DNA of 49,182 bases from Gemmatimonadota bacterium (lineage in GTDB: Bacteria > Gemmatimonadota > Gemmatimonadetes > Longimicrobiales > Gaopeijiaceae): positions 1 to 49,182 of the forward strand of contig JAJDVT010000013.1 in the NCBI GenBank assembly GCA_022826005.1, written 5' to 3'. Each line of letters begins with the position of its first letter. Within the stretch, counting starts at the first letter, position 1. The translations under genes and the position numbers were made by a program. The notes beneath the pieces were generated by a model. The model had not been told where the DNA came from, searched no databases, and saw only the letters and a program-made list of their open reading frames with translations. Positions 1 through 8,463 of this stretch are shown in pieces.

Positions 1-44
1 ATGGTCCGTACGAACGCCGCGCTCAGTTGTCTCGGTCGCTTCAT
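1..44 (-). CDS. Partial tyrosine-type integrase, N-terminus only
   Basis: An ATG at 44 on the minus strand opens a frame reading MKRPRQLSAAFVRT before leaving the window. The pattern K-x-P-R-x-L-S-A-x-F-V-x-T is typical of the first residues of phage-type tyrosine recombinases with an Arm-type (DUF4102-like) DNA-binding domain, where it is usually followed by PGRYGDG. A GGAG sits about 8 bases upstream. The DNA from here to about 205 is AT-richer than the neighbouring genes and separates this start from a truncated BNR gene, which fits the end of an integrated element. Only 14 residues are visible and no catalytic residue can be checked, so the call rests on this short match plus context. Confidence 0.5.
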   Translation of the reverse strand, partial: MKRPRQLSAAFVRT

Positions 45-205
45 GTTGGTCTCCAGTCAGAAATCGGTTATCACCTACCGTTATCACTTTCTGAATGAGA
101 CTACATAAGACAGGATGATACGTCAAGAGACGCTAAATTCATTACCTACATGGAGTTGACGATGCTCCTGCGCTCGCATGCGACCCCATGAGACACCGTT
201 TTCCG
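45..205. mobile_element. Probable terminal segment of an integrated element (attachment and integrase promoter region)
   Basis: This stretch is clearly AT-richer than the flanking coding DNA and contains no gene. On the minus strand it holds a possible promoter for the integrase (TTGACG at 121-126, 17-base spacer, TAGTCT at 98-103). It also has a direct repeat GTTATCAC at 67-74 and 80-87, spaced 13 bases, of the kind that could bind an integrase or excisionase. At about 206 the BNR/VPS10 reading frame stops resembling its family. The insertion is inferred; the other end of the element and the core repeat lie outside the window. Confidence 0.4.
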
Positions 206-1582
206 GGTGCCGTTGTCCTGCAGCCCGCCGTAGACGTTGTAGGGCCGCGCCATGTCCACCGACACCCGGTAGTACTGGCTCACCGGCAGATCGGAGATGT
301 AGAGCCAGTTCAGCCCCCGGTCGTAGGAGATGCCTAGACCGCCGTCGTCGGCCTTCATCACGTGGCGGGAGTCGGCGGGGTTCACCCACACCATCCGGTC
401 GTCGCCGTGCAGGCTTTGCGGCGGAGAGGTGAAGGTCCGGCCCCCGTCATCCGAGAAGGAGTAGCTGTTCATCATGTAGACGCGCTGGTCGTCGCTGGGG
501 TCGACCAGGGGCTGGCTGGCGTACATGGGGCGCGGGTTCCAGTCGCTCATCAGCTCCCAGCTCTCGCCGCGGTCGTCGGAGCGGTAGATGCCGGCCCGGC
601 GCTCGGTGTACGCGGTCGACGCGTTGTAGCGGTACCCCTGCTCGACGCTGACGTAGACGATGCGCGGGTCGCTCCGGTAGATCGAGATGCCGATGCGGCC
701 CAGGACGCCCTCCGGCAACCCGCGGGTGACGCCCGGTCCGGCCAGCCGCTCCCAGCTGTCCCCGCCGTCCGTGCTGCGGTACAGTGCGCTCCCCGGCCCG
801 CCGCCGTGGAACCCCCAGGCCCGCCGCTCCCGCTGATAGGTCGCCGCGTAGACGATGTTCGGATTCGACGGATCGAGCGCGACGTCCACGGCGCCGGTGT
901 GCTCGTCGACCTGCAGGATGGGCTGCCAGGTCGTGCCGCCGTCGCGGCTGCGGTACAGCCCCCGCTCCTCGTTCGGTCCCCAGAGGTGGCCCATCGCGGC
1001 CACGTAGACCAGCTCCGTGTCGTCGGGGTGCAGCGCGATGCGCCCGATATGCTTGCTGTCGCGCAGCCCCATGTTGGTCCAGGTGGCGCCGCCGTCGGTG
1101 CTCTTGTAGACGCCGTCCCCCCACGACGAACTCTGCCGGTTCGCGCGCTCCCCGGTCCCCACCCATACGATCGACGTGTCGCGCTGGTGGAGCGCGATCG
1201 CCCCGACCGAGTGGGTGCCCTCGTGCTCGAAAACGGCCGTCAGCGTGATCCCGTTGTCGCTCGTCTTGAAGACACCCCCGGTCGAGGACGCGACGTAGAA
1301 CTTGATCGGGTCCGCCTCCGCGACGGCCAGGTCCACGATCCTGCCGCTCATCACGGCCGGGCCGATGTTGCGGGGGCGCAGCGCGTCGAGCTGGGCGGTA
1401 GTGGCCTGGGCGTGCGCGGGGGTGGGGGCGAGCGGCGCGAGCAGTGCGATAAGGGGGGCAGCGCGGAGGCCGTTGCGGAAACTCGCGCGAAGGCCGGCGG
1501 CGATGCCGGCGCTGTGCGCGGCGCGGGGCCGGGCCGGGTGCCGGAACCGGCAGGGAAGCAGAGAACTGAGTTGCCTGGTCAT
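146..1582 (-). pseudogene. Truncated BNR/VPS10-type repeat (sortilin-like propeller) secreted protein
   Basis: The 478-residue frame starts at ATG 1582 with a long, Arg-rich N-terminus and a hydrophobic segment ending AHAQA, which fits a signal peptide. It then carries repeated Asp-box-like motifs (KSTDGGATW, RSRDGGTTW, RSTDGGDSW, RSDDRGESW) of the BNR/VPS10 propeller class often annotated as glycosyl hydrolase. About 459 residues align with the paralogue at 46573, up to GGLQDNGT. There the paralogue continues WCGPS, whereas this frame reads 19 unrelated residues and stops. The family normally runs past 900 residues, so the C-terminal half is missing. The break coincides with the AT-rich integrase-bearing segment. 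The remnant is probably non-functional. The start is uncertain because no ribosome binding site is obvious. Confidence 0.75.
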
Positions 1583-1690
1583 GGGAATCCGTGACTGAAT
1601 GGGAATGGCGTCGCTGGCGACCTGAAACTCGGTCGGGCCGGCGGGGGTATCAAGCATGCGCTCGAATAGTGGGAGCGGAAAGGAAGCGGG

Positions 1691-2905
1691 ATGACGAAAA
1701 CGCTGCGTACTTCGGCCGGCAGGCGATTGCGGACCCTTCTGCTTGCCGCGGTCCCGGCCTTTGCGGCCTGCGAAGTCGCCGAGCACAACGCGACGGGGGC
1801 ACCCACCTGGACCGTCGGTGCCGAGCCGGTCTCGATCTACGGATCCGCCGGTGACGACCCGGACACCGGATTCGGCTATGTCGCCGATGTCGTACGAGGA
1901 CCGGACGGGACCATCGCCGCTGCCGATGGCCTGTTGAACTCGCTGAGCTTCTTCTCTGCCGAGGGCGAGTTGCTGGCCAGGGCCGGCCGCACGGGAGAGG
2001 GACCCGGTGAGTTCGGCGAAATCGCCGGGCTCGTGAGCACCCCCGGGGGCCGCCTCATCGTGTTCGACCGGGGTCTTCAGCGGCTCTCCGAATGGACCTT
2101 CGGCGGCGGGTATGCGGGGGACACGAGGCTGACGCGGCAGGGGGCGTACCGGCCGATCGGCGAAGTTGGGCTTTTCGAGGACGGGGGCTGGTACGCGCGG
2201 GAAGAGGATCAGTTCGTGGCGGTGGAAAACGACGGGAGGGGCCGGGACACGGTGGGGCTCCACGCGCTCACGGGCGGCGAGGTCGGACAGCGGTTGGCGC
2301 AGGCGCCGGGCACGATCACGGCGTCGTTCGAAATGATGGGCCCCGGCGTTCGCGAGGCTCTTCTCTCGCCGCGGGCGGTGGGTGTTGCACGGGGCACGTG
2401 CCTGCTTGTCGGAGCCACCGACAACCCGGTACTCGGCGTCGTCGACGCGGCGGGCAACCGGGTGGGCGAGGTGCGCCTGGACGTCGAGGTCGAGAACGCG
2501 ACCCGCCAACACCGGCACGACTGGCTTGCCGGAGCCTTCGAGACGGCCGAAGTCGAACTCGGCCCCGACGAGAGGACAATGCTCGAGCGGCTCGCCACGG
2601 CGGTTCCGATGGCGGACCGGGTCCCGTTCGGGTCCGATGTCCTGGTGGACGACCTCGGGTACATCTGGGTGGAGCGCTATCAGCTGCCGGATGGCTACCC
2701 CAGTTCCGATTGGCGGGTCTTCACGGAGACGGGGGCAGCGGCCGGAACGGTCGTGCTGCCGGAGGGTCTCCGTCCCGTCGAGATATCGGCCGACGCGATC
2801 CTTGGCGTGTTCACTCACGAGATGGGCGTGGAGGATGTGCGGGTGTACGCGCTGGACCGGGGCGCGGATGCGGAGCGGCGGCCGGCGTTGCCGGGGTGCG
2901 GTTGA
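1691..2905 (+). CDS. Six-bladed beta-propeller lipoprotein
   Basis: This 404-residue protein begins with an Arg-containing n-region, a hydrophobic stretch and a lipobox-like AFAAC near residue 27, so it is probably a lipoprotein. The mature part has repeated strand patterns of NHL/6-bladed propellers (GPDGTIAAAD, TPGGRLIVFD, DLGYIWVER) and the GRTGEGPGEF signature seen in the other propeller proteins of this window. Start ATG 1691 has AGGAAG upstream. It is transcribed divergently from the truncated BNR gene, with about 108 bases between them. No catalytic motif is visible. A binding or sensing role in the envelope is likely but unproven. Confidence 0.8.
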   Translation: MTKTLRTSAGRRLRTLLLAAVPAFAACEVAEHNATGAPTWTVGAEPVSIYGSAGDDPDTGFGYVADVVRGPDGTIAAADGLLNSLSFFSAEGELLARAGRTGEGPGEFGEIAGLVSTPGGRLIVFDRGLQRLSEWTFGGGYAGDTRLTRQGAYRPIGEVGLFEDGGWYAREEDQFVAVENDGRGRDTVGLHALTGGEVGQRLAQAPGTITASFEMMGPGVREALLSPRAVGVARGTCLLVGATDNPVLGVVDAAGNRVGEVRLDVEVENATRQHRHDWLAGAFETAEVELGPDERTMLERLATAVPMADRVPFGSDVLVDDLGYIWVERYQLPDGYPSSDWRVFTETGAAAGTVVLPEGLRPVEISADAILGVFTHEMGVEDVRVYALDRGADAERRPALPGCG

Positions 2906-2939
2906 GGGCCGGCGCCAGTCCTCCGTCGTGAGCTGATCC

Positions 2940-2963
2940 GGGGCGGTTGGAGTACCGCGCCCC
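2940..2963. terminator. GC-rich hairpin between convergent genes
   Basis: GGGGCGGT and ACCGcGCCCC can pair across a short loop, with one bulged G, in the gap between the converging propeller and ATPase genes. There is no clear T-tract, so function as an intrinsic terminator is only suggested by position. Confidence 0.3.
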
Positions 2964-2966
2964 CCC

Positions 2967-4175
2967 TCACGGTCCCACCCAGTACTCCACCGGCACCGAC
3001 AGAAAGTCTTCCACCGAAACCCCGTCGTCCCCCACCAGCAGCGTGCGGTCCGGGTTGAACATCCTGGTGAAGGCGAGCATTCCCGGCAGGGTCGCGCTTG
3101 CCCGGCCGCTCTTGACCTCGATGGCGGTGAGACGGCCTCCGGCACGCACGACGAAGTCCACCTCGCGGTTGCGGCCACGCCAGTAGTAGACTTCGCACCG
3201 GCCTGCCGCCGCGGCGTTCACCAGGTGTGCCCCGACGGCCGATTCGACCAGCCGCCCCCAGAAGGTGCGGTCCTCAACCGCCTGCTCCAGCGTCAACGGA
3301 GACAGGGCAGCCATCAGGGCGGTGTTGAAGACCTGGAGCTTCGGGCTGGATCCCCGCCTCCTGACCGTTCCCCCCGAGTACTTCTGAAGTCCGGTCACCA
3401 TGCCCGCAGCGGAGAGCAGGTCCAGGTAGTGCGCGAGCGTCGTGGTGTTGCCGGCTTCCTGCAGCTGTCCGAGCATCTTCGTGTACGACAGGATCCGGCC
3501 GGAGTAGTCACAGGCCAGTTCGAAAAGGCGGCGCAGCAGCACCGGCTTGTCCACCCGGGAGCGCAGCAGCACGTCTCGGGAGATGACGGTTTCGATCAGC
3601 GAGTCGCGGATGTAGCGCGACCAGCGGTCCGGCTGCTTCACCAGCGGCGCCGACCCGGGGTACGCGCCATGGAACAGATACTCGTGGAGCGACCAGCCGA
3701 ACACGCTGCGCATCTCCCGGTAGCTCCAGTGCGGCAGGTGCACGACCTCGAACCTTCCGGCAAGGCTCTCCGTCAGTCCCCGCCCCATCGGGAGTTGTGC
3801 GGATTCCGAAAGCACGACTCTCAACTCGCGGCCGGCGAGCGTGTCCTCGTCCCAGAGTCGCTTGACCGACTCCGCCCAGCCCGACGCCTTCCGGACCTCG
3901 TCGAGGATGAGCAGGGCACCGCCGGCACCGGCTCGGTCCGCTTCGATCCTGGCGATGTCCCACTGTTGCGCGATCCAACCGGGGCCTCGCAGCGTCGGTT
4001 CGTCCGCGCTGGCGTAGCGATGCGGCAGCCCCGCCCGCTCCGCGACCTGGTTGACAAGCGTGGTCTTGCCCACCTGTCTCGCCCCGGTGACGATCTGGAT
4101 GAAGCGCCGCGGCTCCCGGAGTCGCTCCAGCAGTTCCGCCGCCTGAGGGCGAGTGTATGACGGATTACTCAGCAT
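2967..4175 (-). CDS. AAA_14/DUF4143-type ATPase
   Basis: The protein is 402 residues from ATG 4175; a TTG three codons upstream is the alternative start. Walker A is GARQVGKTT at residues 31-39 and Walker B is LLILDEV near 88-94, followed by the C-terminal DUF4143 part, which ends in a nuclease-like element (REVDFVVR, then IEVKSG about 15 residues on). This is the usual architecture of the AAA_14 plus DUF4143 family, whose cellular role is poorly known; some members contain restriction-like D-ExK residues, as seen here. It has no operon partner: the flanking genes are convergent (propeller) and downstream in order (hydrolase). An inverted repeat lies just upstream of its start. Confidence 0.88.
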   Translation of the reverse strand: MLSNPSYTRPQAAELLERLREPRRFIQIVTGARQVGKTTLVNQVAERAGLPHRYASADEPTLRGPGWIAQQWDIARIEADRAGAGGALLILDEVRKASGWAESVKRLWDEDTLAGRELRVVLSESAQLPMGRGLTESLAGRFEVVHLPHWSYREMRSVFGWSLHEYLFHGAYPGSAPLVKQPDRWSRYIRDSLIETVISRDVLLRSRVDKPVLLRRLFELACDYSGRILSYTKMLGQLQEAGNTTTLAHYLDLLSAAGMVTGLQKYSGGTVRRRGSSPKLQVFNTALMAALSPLTLEQAVEDRTFWGRLVESAVGAHLVNAAAAGRCEVYYWRGRNREVDFVVRAGGRLTAIEVKSGRASATLPGMLAFTRMFNPDRTLLVGDDGVSVEDFLSVPVEYWVGP

Positions 4176-4187
4176 AATAAGCAAATG

Positions 4188-4205
4188 TACTCAAACGACT
4201 GAGTA
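4188..4205. promoter_or_regulatory. Inverted repeat TACTCA-N6-TGAGTA upstream of the ATPase
   Basis: A perfect 6-bp inverted repeat separated by 6 bases lies 13-30 bases upstream of ATG 4175. A third TACTCA copy is at 4166-4171, inside the first codons. The AT-rich setting suggests a promoter with an operator, possibly autoregulatory. No regulator is identified. Confidence 0.35.
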
Positions 4206-4245
4206 AATGGGATAGTGCATCAGCGCCAGCCCCAGTCGGTGCCGT

Positions 4246-4294
4246 GGCCAGGCGTGCAGGCCAGGCTTGCAGGCCAGTGCAGGCCAGGCGTGCG
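4246..4294. repeat. Imperfect 13-bp tandem repeat
   Basis: Four units of GGCCAGGCGTGCA (4246-4258, 4259-4271, a 10-base version at 4272-4281, and 4282-4294) lie between the ATPase and the 3' end of the hydrolase. The segment from 4206 to 4339 contains no gene. Confidence 0.7.
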
Positions 4295-4339
4295 ATTGCC
4301 CTGGCGGTTGCCATACGGTTGTGCTTCGCCGTGTTGTCG

Positions 4340-5380
4340 CTACCCGCCGTCCAGCGCCAGCGCCCCGCGGATCGCGCCCAGAAACCGGGCCGCCTCGCCC
4401 GGCCGCACCACCCTCCTCCCCGACCCCCTGGAGTGGGCGAAGAGATCCGTGACGTTGGTGACCACGTCGGCGCGTTTCCGGAGGAAGCGTTCCAGCGCGA
4501 GGGTCTCGGTGAAGGGGATGAGGTGGTCGTGGCGGCCGTGGATCAGGCGCACCGGAGGGAGCGCATCGGTGGGCAGGGAGTCGGGCAGCTCCAGCCCTGG
4601 ATGCGTGGCGCGGCCGGCCTCGGCGAGAAGGGGAGCCATTTCGCCCGCCAGAACCGGGTCGGGCTCTCGAGCCGCCACCGGAGCGAAGAGACGGAAGAGC
4701 CCCCGGTTGCCCGGGGACACCGTGGCCATGACGCGTTCCTTGAACGGATCGCTGCCCGGTTCCCACGACATGATCCCGTGTTGCCCGGCCAACGTCGCGA
4801 GTTCGCCCAGCGCGCGCGAGACATCCTCGGCCTCCTCGTATCCGGGAATCCGGTGCAGGTAGTTCGACGCCACCACCCAGCGCCCGTATGGATCGGGGCG
4901 GAGGTATTCGGTTCGCCCCTGCCATCGGAACTGCCCGGTGAGTCCGAAACGAACGGTTTCGGCGAGGTTGTGGTAGGTGCCGAACCCCAGCACGCCCCGG
5001 ACGCGGTCCCGCAGGGCCGGATCCGCGGCCGCGACCAGCACCTGTGGACAGCCGAAGGACGTTCCCACCAGGACGACACCGCCGGAACGGACGCCGGGAT
5101 CGTCCGCCATGTGTTCGATGGCCAGTCGCAGGGCCTTGAGTGCCGGGGCCGGGTCGAGCCGCAATCTGCGCCATTCGCGCACCTCGGGGACCAGGACATC
5201 GGCGCCGGCGGCGGCCAACGCTGCAGCCAGGCGTGCAATGGCCAGGTGGTCGGGCCCGGGGATGGTCGCGCCGTGGAGGATCACCCATCCCGGCCGCGGG
5301 GTCCGTCCGCCCGCCGGGCGATGACGCCGCGCACGGATGGCCTCCTCACCGCTCCCGATCCGGACGTTTTCGCTCAGCAT
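4340..5380 (-). CDS. Alpha/beta hydrolase family protein
   Basis: The protein is about 346 residues from ATG 5380; a GTG at 5443 would add 21 basic residues with no clear ribosome binding site. It has the alpha/beta-hydrolase layout: oxyanion-region HGATIPG, nucleophile elbow VGTSFG, and a late HGRHDHLIPF that probably supplies the acidic residue, with a histidine in AHSRG near the end. No signal peptide is seen, so it is probably cytoplasmic. Substrate is unknown. The upstream gap holds palindromes resembling LacI-family operators, suggesting sugar- or metabolite-dependent control, though no LacI gene is in view. Confidence 0.78.
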   Translation of the reverse strand: MLSENVRIGSGEEAIRARRHRPAGGRTPRPGWVILHGATIPGPDHLAIARLAAALAAAGADVLVPEVREWRRLRLDPAPALKALRLAIEHMADDPGVRSGGVVLVGTSFGCPQVLVAAADPALRDRVRGVLGFGTYHNLAETVRFGLTGQFRWQGRTEYLRPDPYGRWVVASNYLHRIPGYEEAEDVSRALGELATLAGQHGIMSWEPGSDPFKERVMATVSPGNRGLFRLFAPVAAREPDPVLAGEMAPLLAEAGRATHPGLELPDSLPTDALPPVRLIHGRHDHLIPFTETLALERFLRKRADVVTNVTDLFAHSRGSGRRVVRPGEAARFLGAIRGALALDGG

Positions 5381-5457
5381 CCCGCGGAACGGCTTCCCGG
5401 GTTTGGCCCTGGCCCAGGTCGTCACCCAGCGAAGCGTCCTCACCTGCGGGAACGCCC

Positions 5458-5489
5458 TTCCCTGGGGTCAGCATTCCCTGGGGCCAGCG
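5458..5489. repeat. 16-bp tandem direct repeat
   Basis: TTCCCTGGGGTCAGCA at 5458-5473 is followed directly by TTCCCTGGGGCCAGCG at 5474-5489. The second copy can also pair with CCCAGGG just downstream. It lies in the leader region of the hydrolase gene. Confidence 0.6.
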
Positions 5490-5527
5490 TCGTTCCCAGG
5501 GCCGGCTGTGCGCTGGAACCTGGTGCA

Positions 5528-5596
5528 ACGTTTCCTGTGAAACGTCCCATCCGGCCATGAAAACGCCCCCGGGGACGTTTCAGCTGAAACGTTTCA
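5528..5596. promoter_or_regulatory. Cluster of LacI-like operator palindromes
   Basis: There are two related dyads, ACGTTTCcTGTGAAACGT (5528-5545) and the perfect palindrome ACGTTTCAGCTGAAACGT (5575-5592), with centres 47 bp apart. The second overlaps TGAAACGTTTCA (5585-5596), also a perfect palindrome and close to known LacI-family operators, which are AT-rich arms around a central CG. The cluster lies upstream of the minus-strand hydrolase and just past the stop of the propeller gene at 5663. Regulation of the hydrolase is inferred from position. Confidence 0.5.
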
Positions 5597-5662
5597 CGGG
5601 TTGGGGAACCCTGGCGGCCCGAATCCTGTCTTGCCACTCGGTCCGGTTCGGTCCGCGCCCGG

Positions 5663-6988
5663 TCAGCGCAGTGCAGCCGGAAGTCTCCGCACGATCACGG
5701 TCGCGACGTCCAGCTCGTCGAGTTCGATGAATGCGACGAGACCCTCGGGGCCAAATGCGGCCGGCCTGCCCGGCGTGCCCGTGGGGAAGGTGCCGATGTA
5801 GTCGCCGTCGGCGGTGAGCACGTCGATCGGGCCTTCGCTGTCCGGCCAGGGGCCGCGGCGCTGAACCCAGATGTGGCCGTCCCAAGTGGTGGCGAGGGCG
5901 TGGATCACGGAAAGCTCGGGATAGAAGGCGGGCTCGGGAAGGTCGATGGTAACGGTCTGCGGTGTTCCGTCGCTACCCGGGAGCTGGAGCATTCTCTGTC
6001 CTGCGGCCGGAGCGCCCAGAGCCGCCCGCAGCGAATCCCGGCGTTCCATCTCGGCCCTCTCGATCGCGGGCGTCACGGGCTCGGGATCGAGCGGCCGCGT
6101 AATGATGTGCGTCACCCCCGGGTCACCGTCGCCGGTCACCTTGAGCGCGTAGCCTGACGAGTCCGAAAACACGACCCGGCCATCCGGCAGGACGCCCGTC
6201 AGGACCTCCGGCTCGAAGATCATCGTCTGACCCATGCCAAGCTCGGCGTAGGTGACCCGCCGGCCCTGGACGACTACGCCCTCCACCTCTCCATCGGCGG
6301 TCACGGGAGGAGGCGGCAACCACCCCTTCGCCACCGTGTCGACATTCAGGGCGTCGCTCCCGAGATCCAGTCGCAGGACCGGCCTCGAGTCCGCCGGGGC
6401 GCGCCCCATGGCGGGGCCGGCGCGCGTCGGCAGGGCATACACCCCGGAGCCGCGCGGGTCGGGATGGAGGGCGCTGGCGTACAGGATCGAAAGCTCCGCA
6501 GGCCCGACGCGGACCGCGCGCACGAACGCACCGGATTCGTCGAAGAGCTGGTACGCCCTGTGGCCAATGTCGCTGATTACGGACGTACCGTCCCGCAGAA
6601 CGGTCATCGCCATCGGCACATTGAATTCGCCGGGTCCCTGTCCGGCGCTGCCGAACCCGTGCACGAACTCGCCGGAGGAGTCGAACACCAGGACCCGAAC
6701 GTCAGTCCAACGGCCGGTCGGGCCGCCCGATCCGTCGAAGACATAGAGGTTGCCGCGGGCATCGAAGGCGGCGGTGCGCACGGTGCCGAACATCTCCCAC
6801 GGCTCGCCATCCAGCGTGCCCACACGGAAGACCTCTTCGAAGGCGGTGTCGAGGTGGCGGTCCTGGCCGGTCACCTCGATTACCTGCTGGGCCCGGAGTG
6901 CGTGGTCGTGGGTGCCGAGCAGGAGGCACAGGAGCGCGAGGGTGGCGGTGGATCGGAGGGTCATGAGGCTGCCTGTTGGGGGCAGCAT
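5663..6988 (-). CDS. Secreted six-bladed beta-propeller protein, last gene of the M56 operon
   Basis: The protein is about 441 residues. Possible starts are GTG 6991, ATG 6988 (GAAGAAG just upstream) and ATG 6964; all precede the hydrophobic signal [10 protein letters not shown] ending ALRAQQ. The mature part has propeller strands ([20 protein letters not shown]) and the family signature [10 protein letters not shown]. The start overlaps the stop of the upstream M56 gene, so the two are probably translationally coupled. As the last gene after four M56 peptidase genes it may be an output or partner of that system. That is inference from gene order; no enzyme motif is visible. Confidence 0.82.
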   Translation of the reverse strand: MLPPTGSLMTLRSTATLALLCLLLGTHDHALRAQQVIEVTGQDRHLDTAFEEVFRVGTLDGEPWEMFGTVRTAAFDARGNLYVFDGSGGPTGRWTDVRVLVFDSSGEFVHGFGSAGQGPGEFNVPMAMTVLRDGTSVISDIGHRAYQLFDESGAFVRAVRVGPAELSILYASALHPDPRGSGVYALPTRAGPAMGRAPADSRPVLRLDLGSDALNVDTVAKGWLPPPPVTADGEVEGVVVQGRRVTYAELGMGQTMIFEPEVLTGVLPDGRVVFSDSSGYALKVTGDGDPGVTHIITRPLDPEPVTPAIERAEMERRDSLRAALGAPAAGQRMLQLPGSDGTPQTVTIDLPEPAFYPELSVIHALATTWDGHIWVQRRGPWPDSEGPIDVLTADGDYIGTFPTGTPGRPAAFGPEGLVAFIELDELDVATVIVRRLPAALR

Positions 6989-8463
6989 CACTTCTTCACA
7001 GGCATGAATACCGCCCGAAGTCGCCCGATCTCATCGCCTCGGATCTTCCGCCACACCAGTCCGTTCTCGAATTCCGGACTCGGCCCGAAGAGCCTGTTGA
7101 GGTCCGCCAGTTCCGTCATCCTCTTTCCCCCGGTTTCCGTGATCCAGTCTTCGCGGGAGTGCATAAACAGGACACCGGTGGAGTAAGCGTAACGTGAGCG
7201 CTCCGCACGTGTTGCCTTCCGGAGTGAACCGTTCTCGTAGATGAAGAGATCCGGGATTCCGTCTCTGTCGGTTGTCAGCTCAATGCCCCCGCCCTCTTTC
7301 GCGGGGCGGCCCCTCATGACCTCGACCCGGAACGTTCTGTAGGCACCATCCCGGCTTTCCGGGGACTCCAGGTAGAGCTCGATGGCCCGGTCAAGAAACC
7401 TGCCTGCCGTGGGTTCCATCTCCCACGTTTGTTCGCCGTCCAGCAGGACCAGGGTGGTGACCTCCATGGTCGTCGGCGGAGCCGCGACTTCCGAATCTCC
7501 TTCTCGCAACTCGCGTCCCTCGGTCCTCACCTCATCGATCGCCGAGTCGAGTTGCGTGGGGGCGGGGAGGTCGCAGGCGATGCCGAATGCGGCCAGGGCC
7601 GCGGCTCCCAGCGCCACACAGTGGGCCGCGTTCAGTCTCTTCGTCTTCTCGTTCATCGTTCTCAGTCTCCGTTCCAGAGTGCTTGTGGGTCGGCTCATCG
7701 CCGGGACGAGCACCCAGCGTCCGCGCGACCGGGCGCCCAACTGCAGGAGCAGCGCGCCGTAGTCGTCGGCACCGATTCCGCCGGCGATGACCCGCTGGTC
7801 ACAATCGATCTCGATGGCGGCCCGCAGTCGCCGGCACATCCACCATACGGCCGGGCTCCAGGGGAAAGCGGCTGCGACCATTCCGGCGTATAGCAGGGCC
7901 AGGTGGTCACGGGCCCGGGCGTGTTCCAGCTCGTGGCGCAGGATGGTGGCTCGTGTTACTGGCTCCTGCTGCAGGACCCACGAAGGTATGACGGGCCTGG
8001 GCGAAAAGACCCCCACCAGGGCGGGACCGAAGCGGTGGGACAGATGGACGTCGGTGCCGTCAACGCGGCGGCGTGGCCAGCGGCGGCGGGCACAGGCCAT
8101 GGCTACCAGGACGGCGGACAGGGCGGCCACCACCACAGCTGATCCGGCTCCCCAAGCGAAGCCGGCGGTCCGCGCGGCCGTCCGACTGGCCGGGATGGGT
8201 AGTGAGGGGATGAAGCTCTGCCGGGGCTTCACTGCCACCAACGTCGGCGGAGACGCCTCTGGGACTTCCACCGCAGGCGAGCCTGCCGGCAGCGGAGACT
8301 CCTGCCGGCCACCCAGCAAGGGAACAACCACGGCCAGAATCAGCGCCGCCAGCCACACGAGCCGTCGCGGCCGTCCCCACGACGCCACCAGGCGCTCAAG
8401 CGCCAGAGCGCCCGTCGCAATCAGGGTCGCGGTGAGCGCCGCGTACAGCATCCAGGGAATCAT
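6988..8463 (-). CDS. M56 (BlaR1-type) membrane metallopeptidase, copy 4, divergent C-terminus
   Basis: The protein has 491 residues. The N-terminal half has the BlaR1/MecR1 pattern: a first membrane segment, [11 protein letters not shown], a second membrane segment, the zinc motif [11 protein letters not shown], then [17 protein letters not shown] and the downstream EIDCDQ. After [11 protein letters not shown] there is another hydrophobic segment with a conserved [12 protein letters not shown]. The C-terminal domain begins TLVLLDGEQ and keeps only a degenerate plug-like strand ([16 protein letters not shown]). It overlaps the preceding M56 stop by ATGA. It is probably a membrane peptidase that senses an envelope signal and inactivates the BlaI repressor of the operon; the ligand is unknown. 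Confidence 0.88.
   Translation of the reverse strand: MIPWMLYAALTATLIATGALALERLVASWGRPRRLVWLAALILAVVVPLLGGRQESPLPAGSPAVEVPEASPPTLVAVKPRQSFIPSLPIPASRTAARTAGFAWGAGSAVVVAALSAVLVAMACARRRWPRRRVDGTDVHLSHRFGPALVGVFSPRPVIPSWVLQQEPVTRATILRHELEHARARDHLALLYAGMVAAAFPWSPAVWWMCRRLRAAIEIDCDQRVIAGGIGADDYGALLLQLGARSRGRWVLVPAMSRPTSTLERRLRTMNEKTKRLNAAHCVALGAAALAAFGIACDLPAPTQLDSAIDEVRTEGRELREGDSEVAAPPTTMEVTTLVLLDGEQTWEMEPTAGRFLDRAIELYLESPESRDGAYRTFRVEVMRGRPAKEGGGIELTTDRDGIPDLFIYENGSLRKATRAERSRYAYSTGVLFMHSREDWITETGGKRMTELADLNRLFGPSPEFENGLVWRKIRGDEIGRLRAVFMPVKK

Noticed and set aside
362-1594. 410-residue plus-strand frame opposite the truncated BNR gene
   Set aside because: Composition typical of an antisense frame; the Asp-box motifs on the other strand identify the real gene.
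1583-3178. Upstream extension of the truncated BNR frame to 1010 residues
   Set aside because: The first 532 residues are antisense to the propeller lipoprotein at 1691-2905 and lack homology; the BNR signal peptide begins at 1582.
4246-4294. Tandem repeat as a CRISPR or origin iteron array
   Set aside because: Units are only 10-13 bp, imperfect and without spacers; no replication gene or DnaA-box cluster is nearby.
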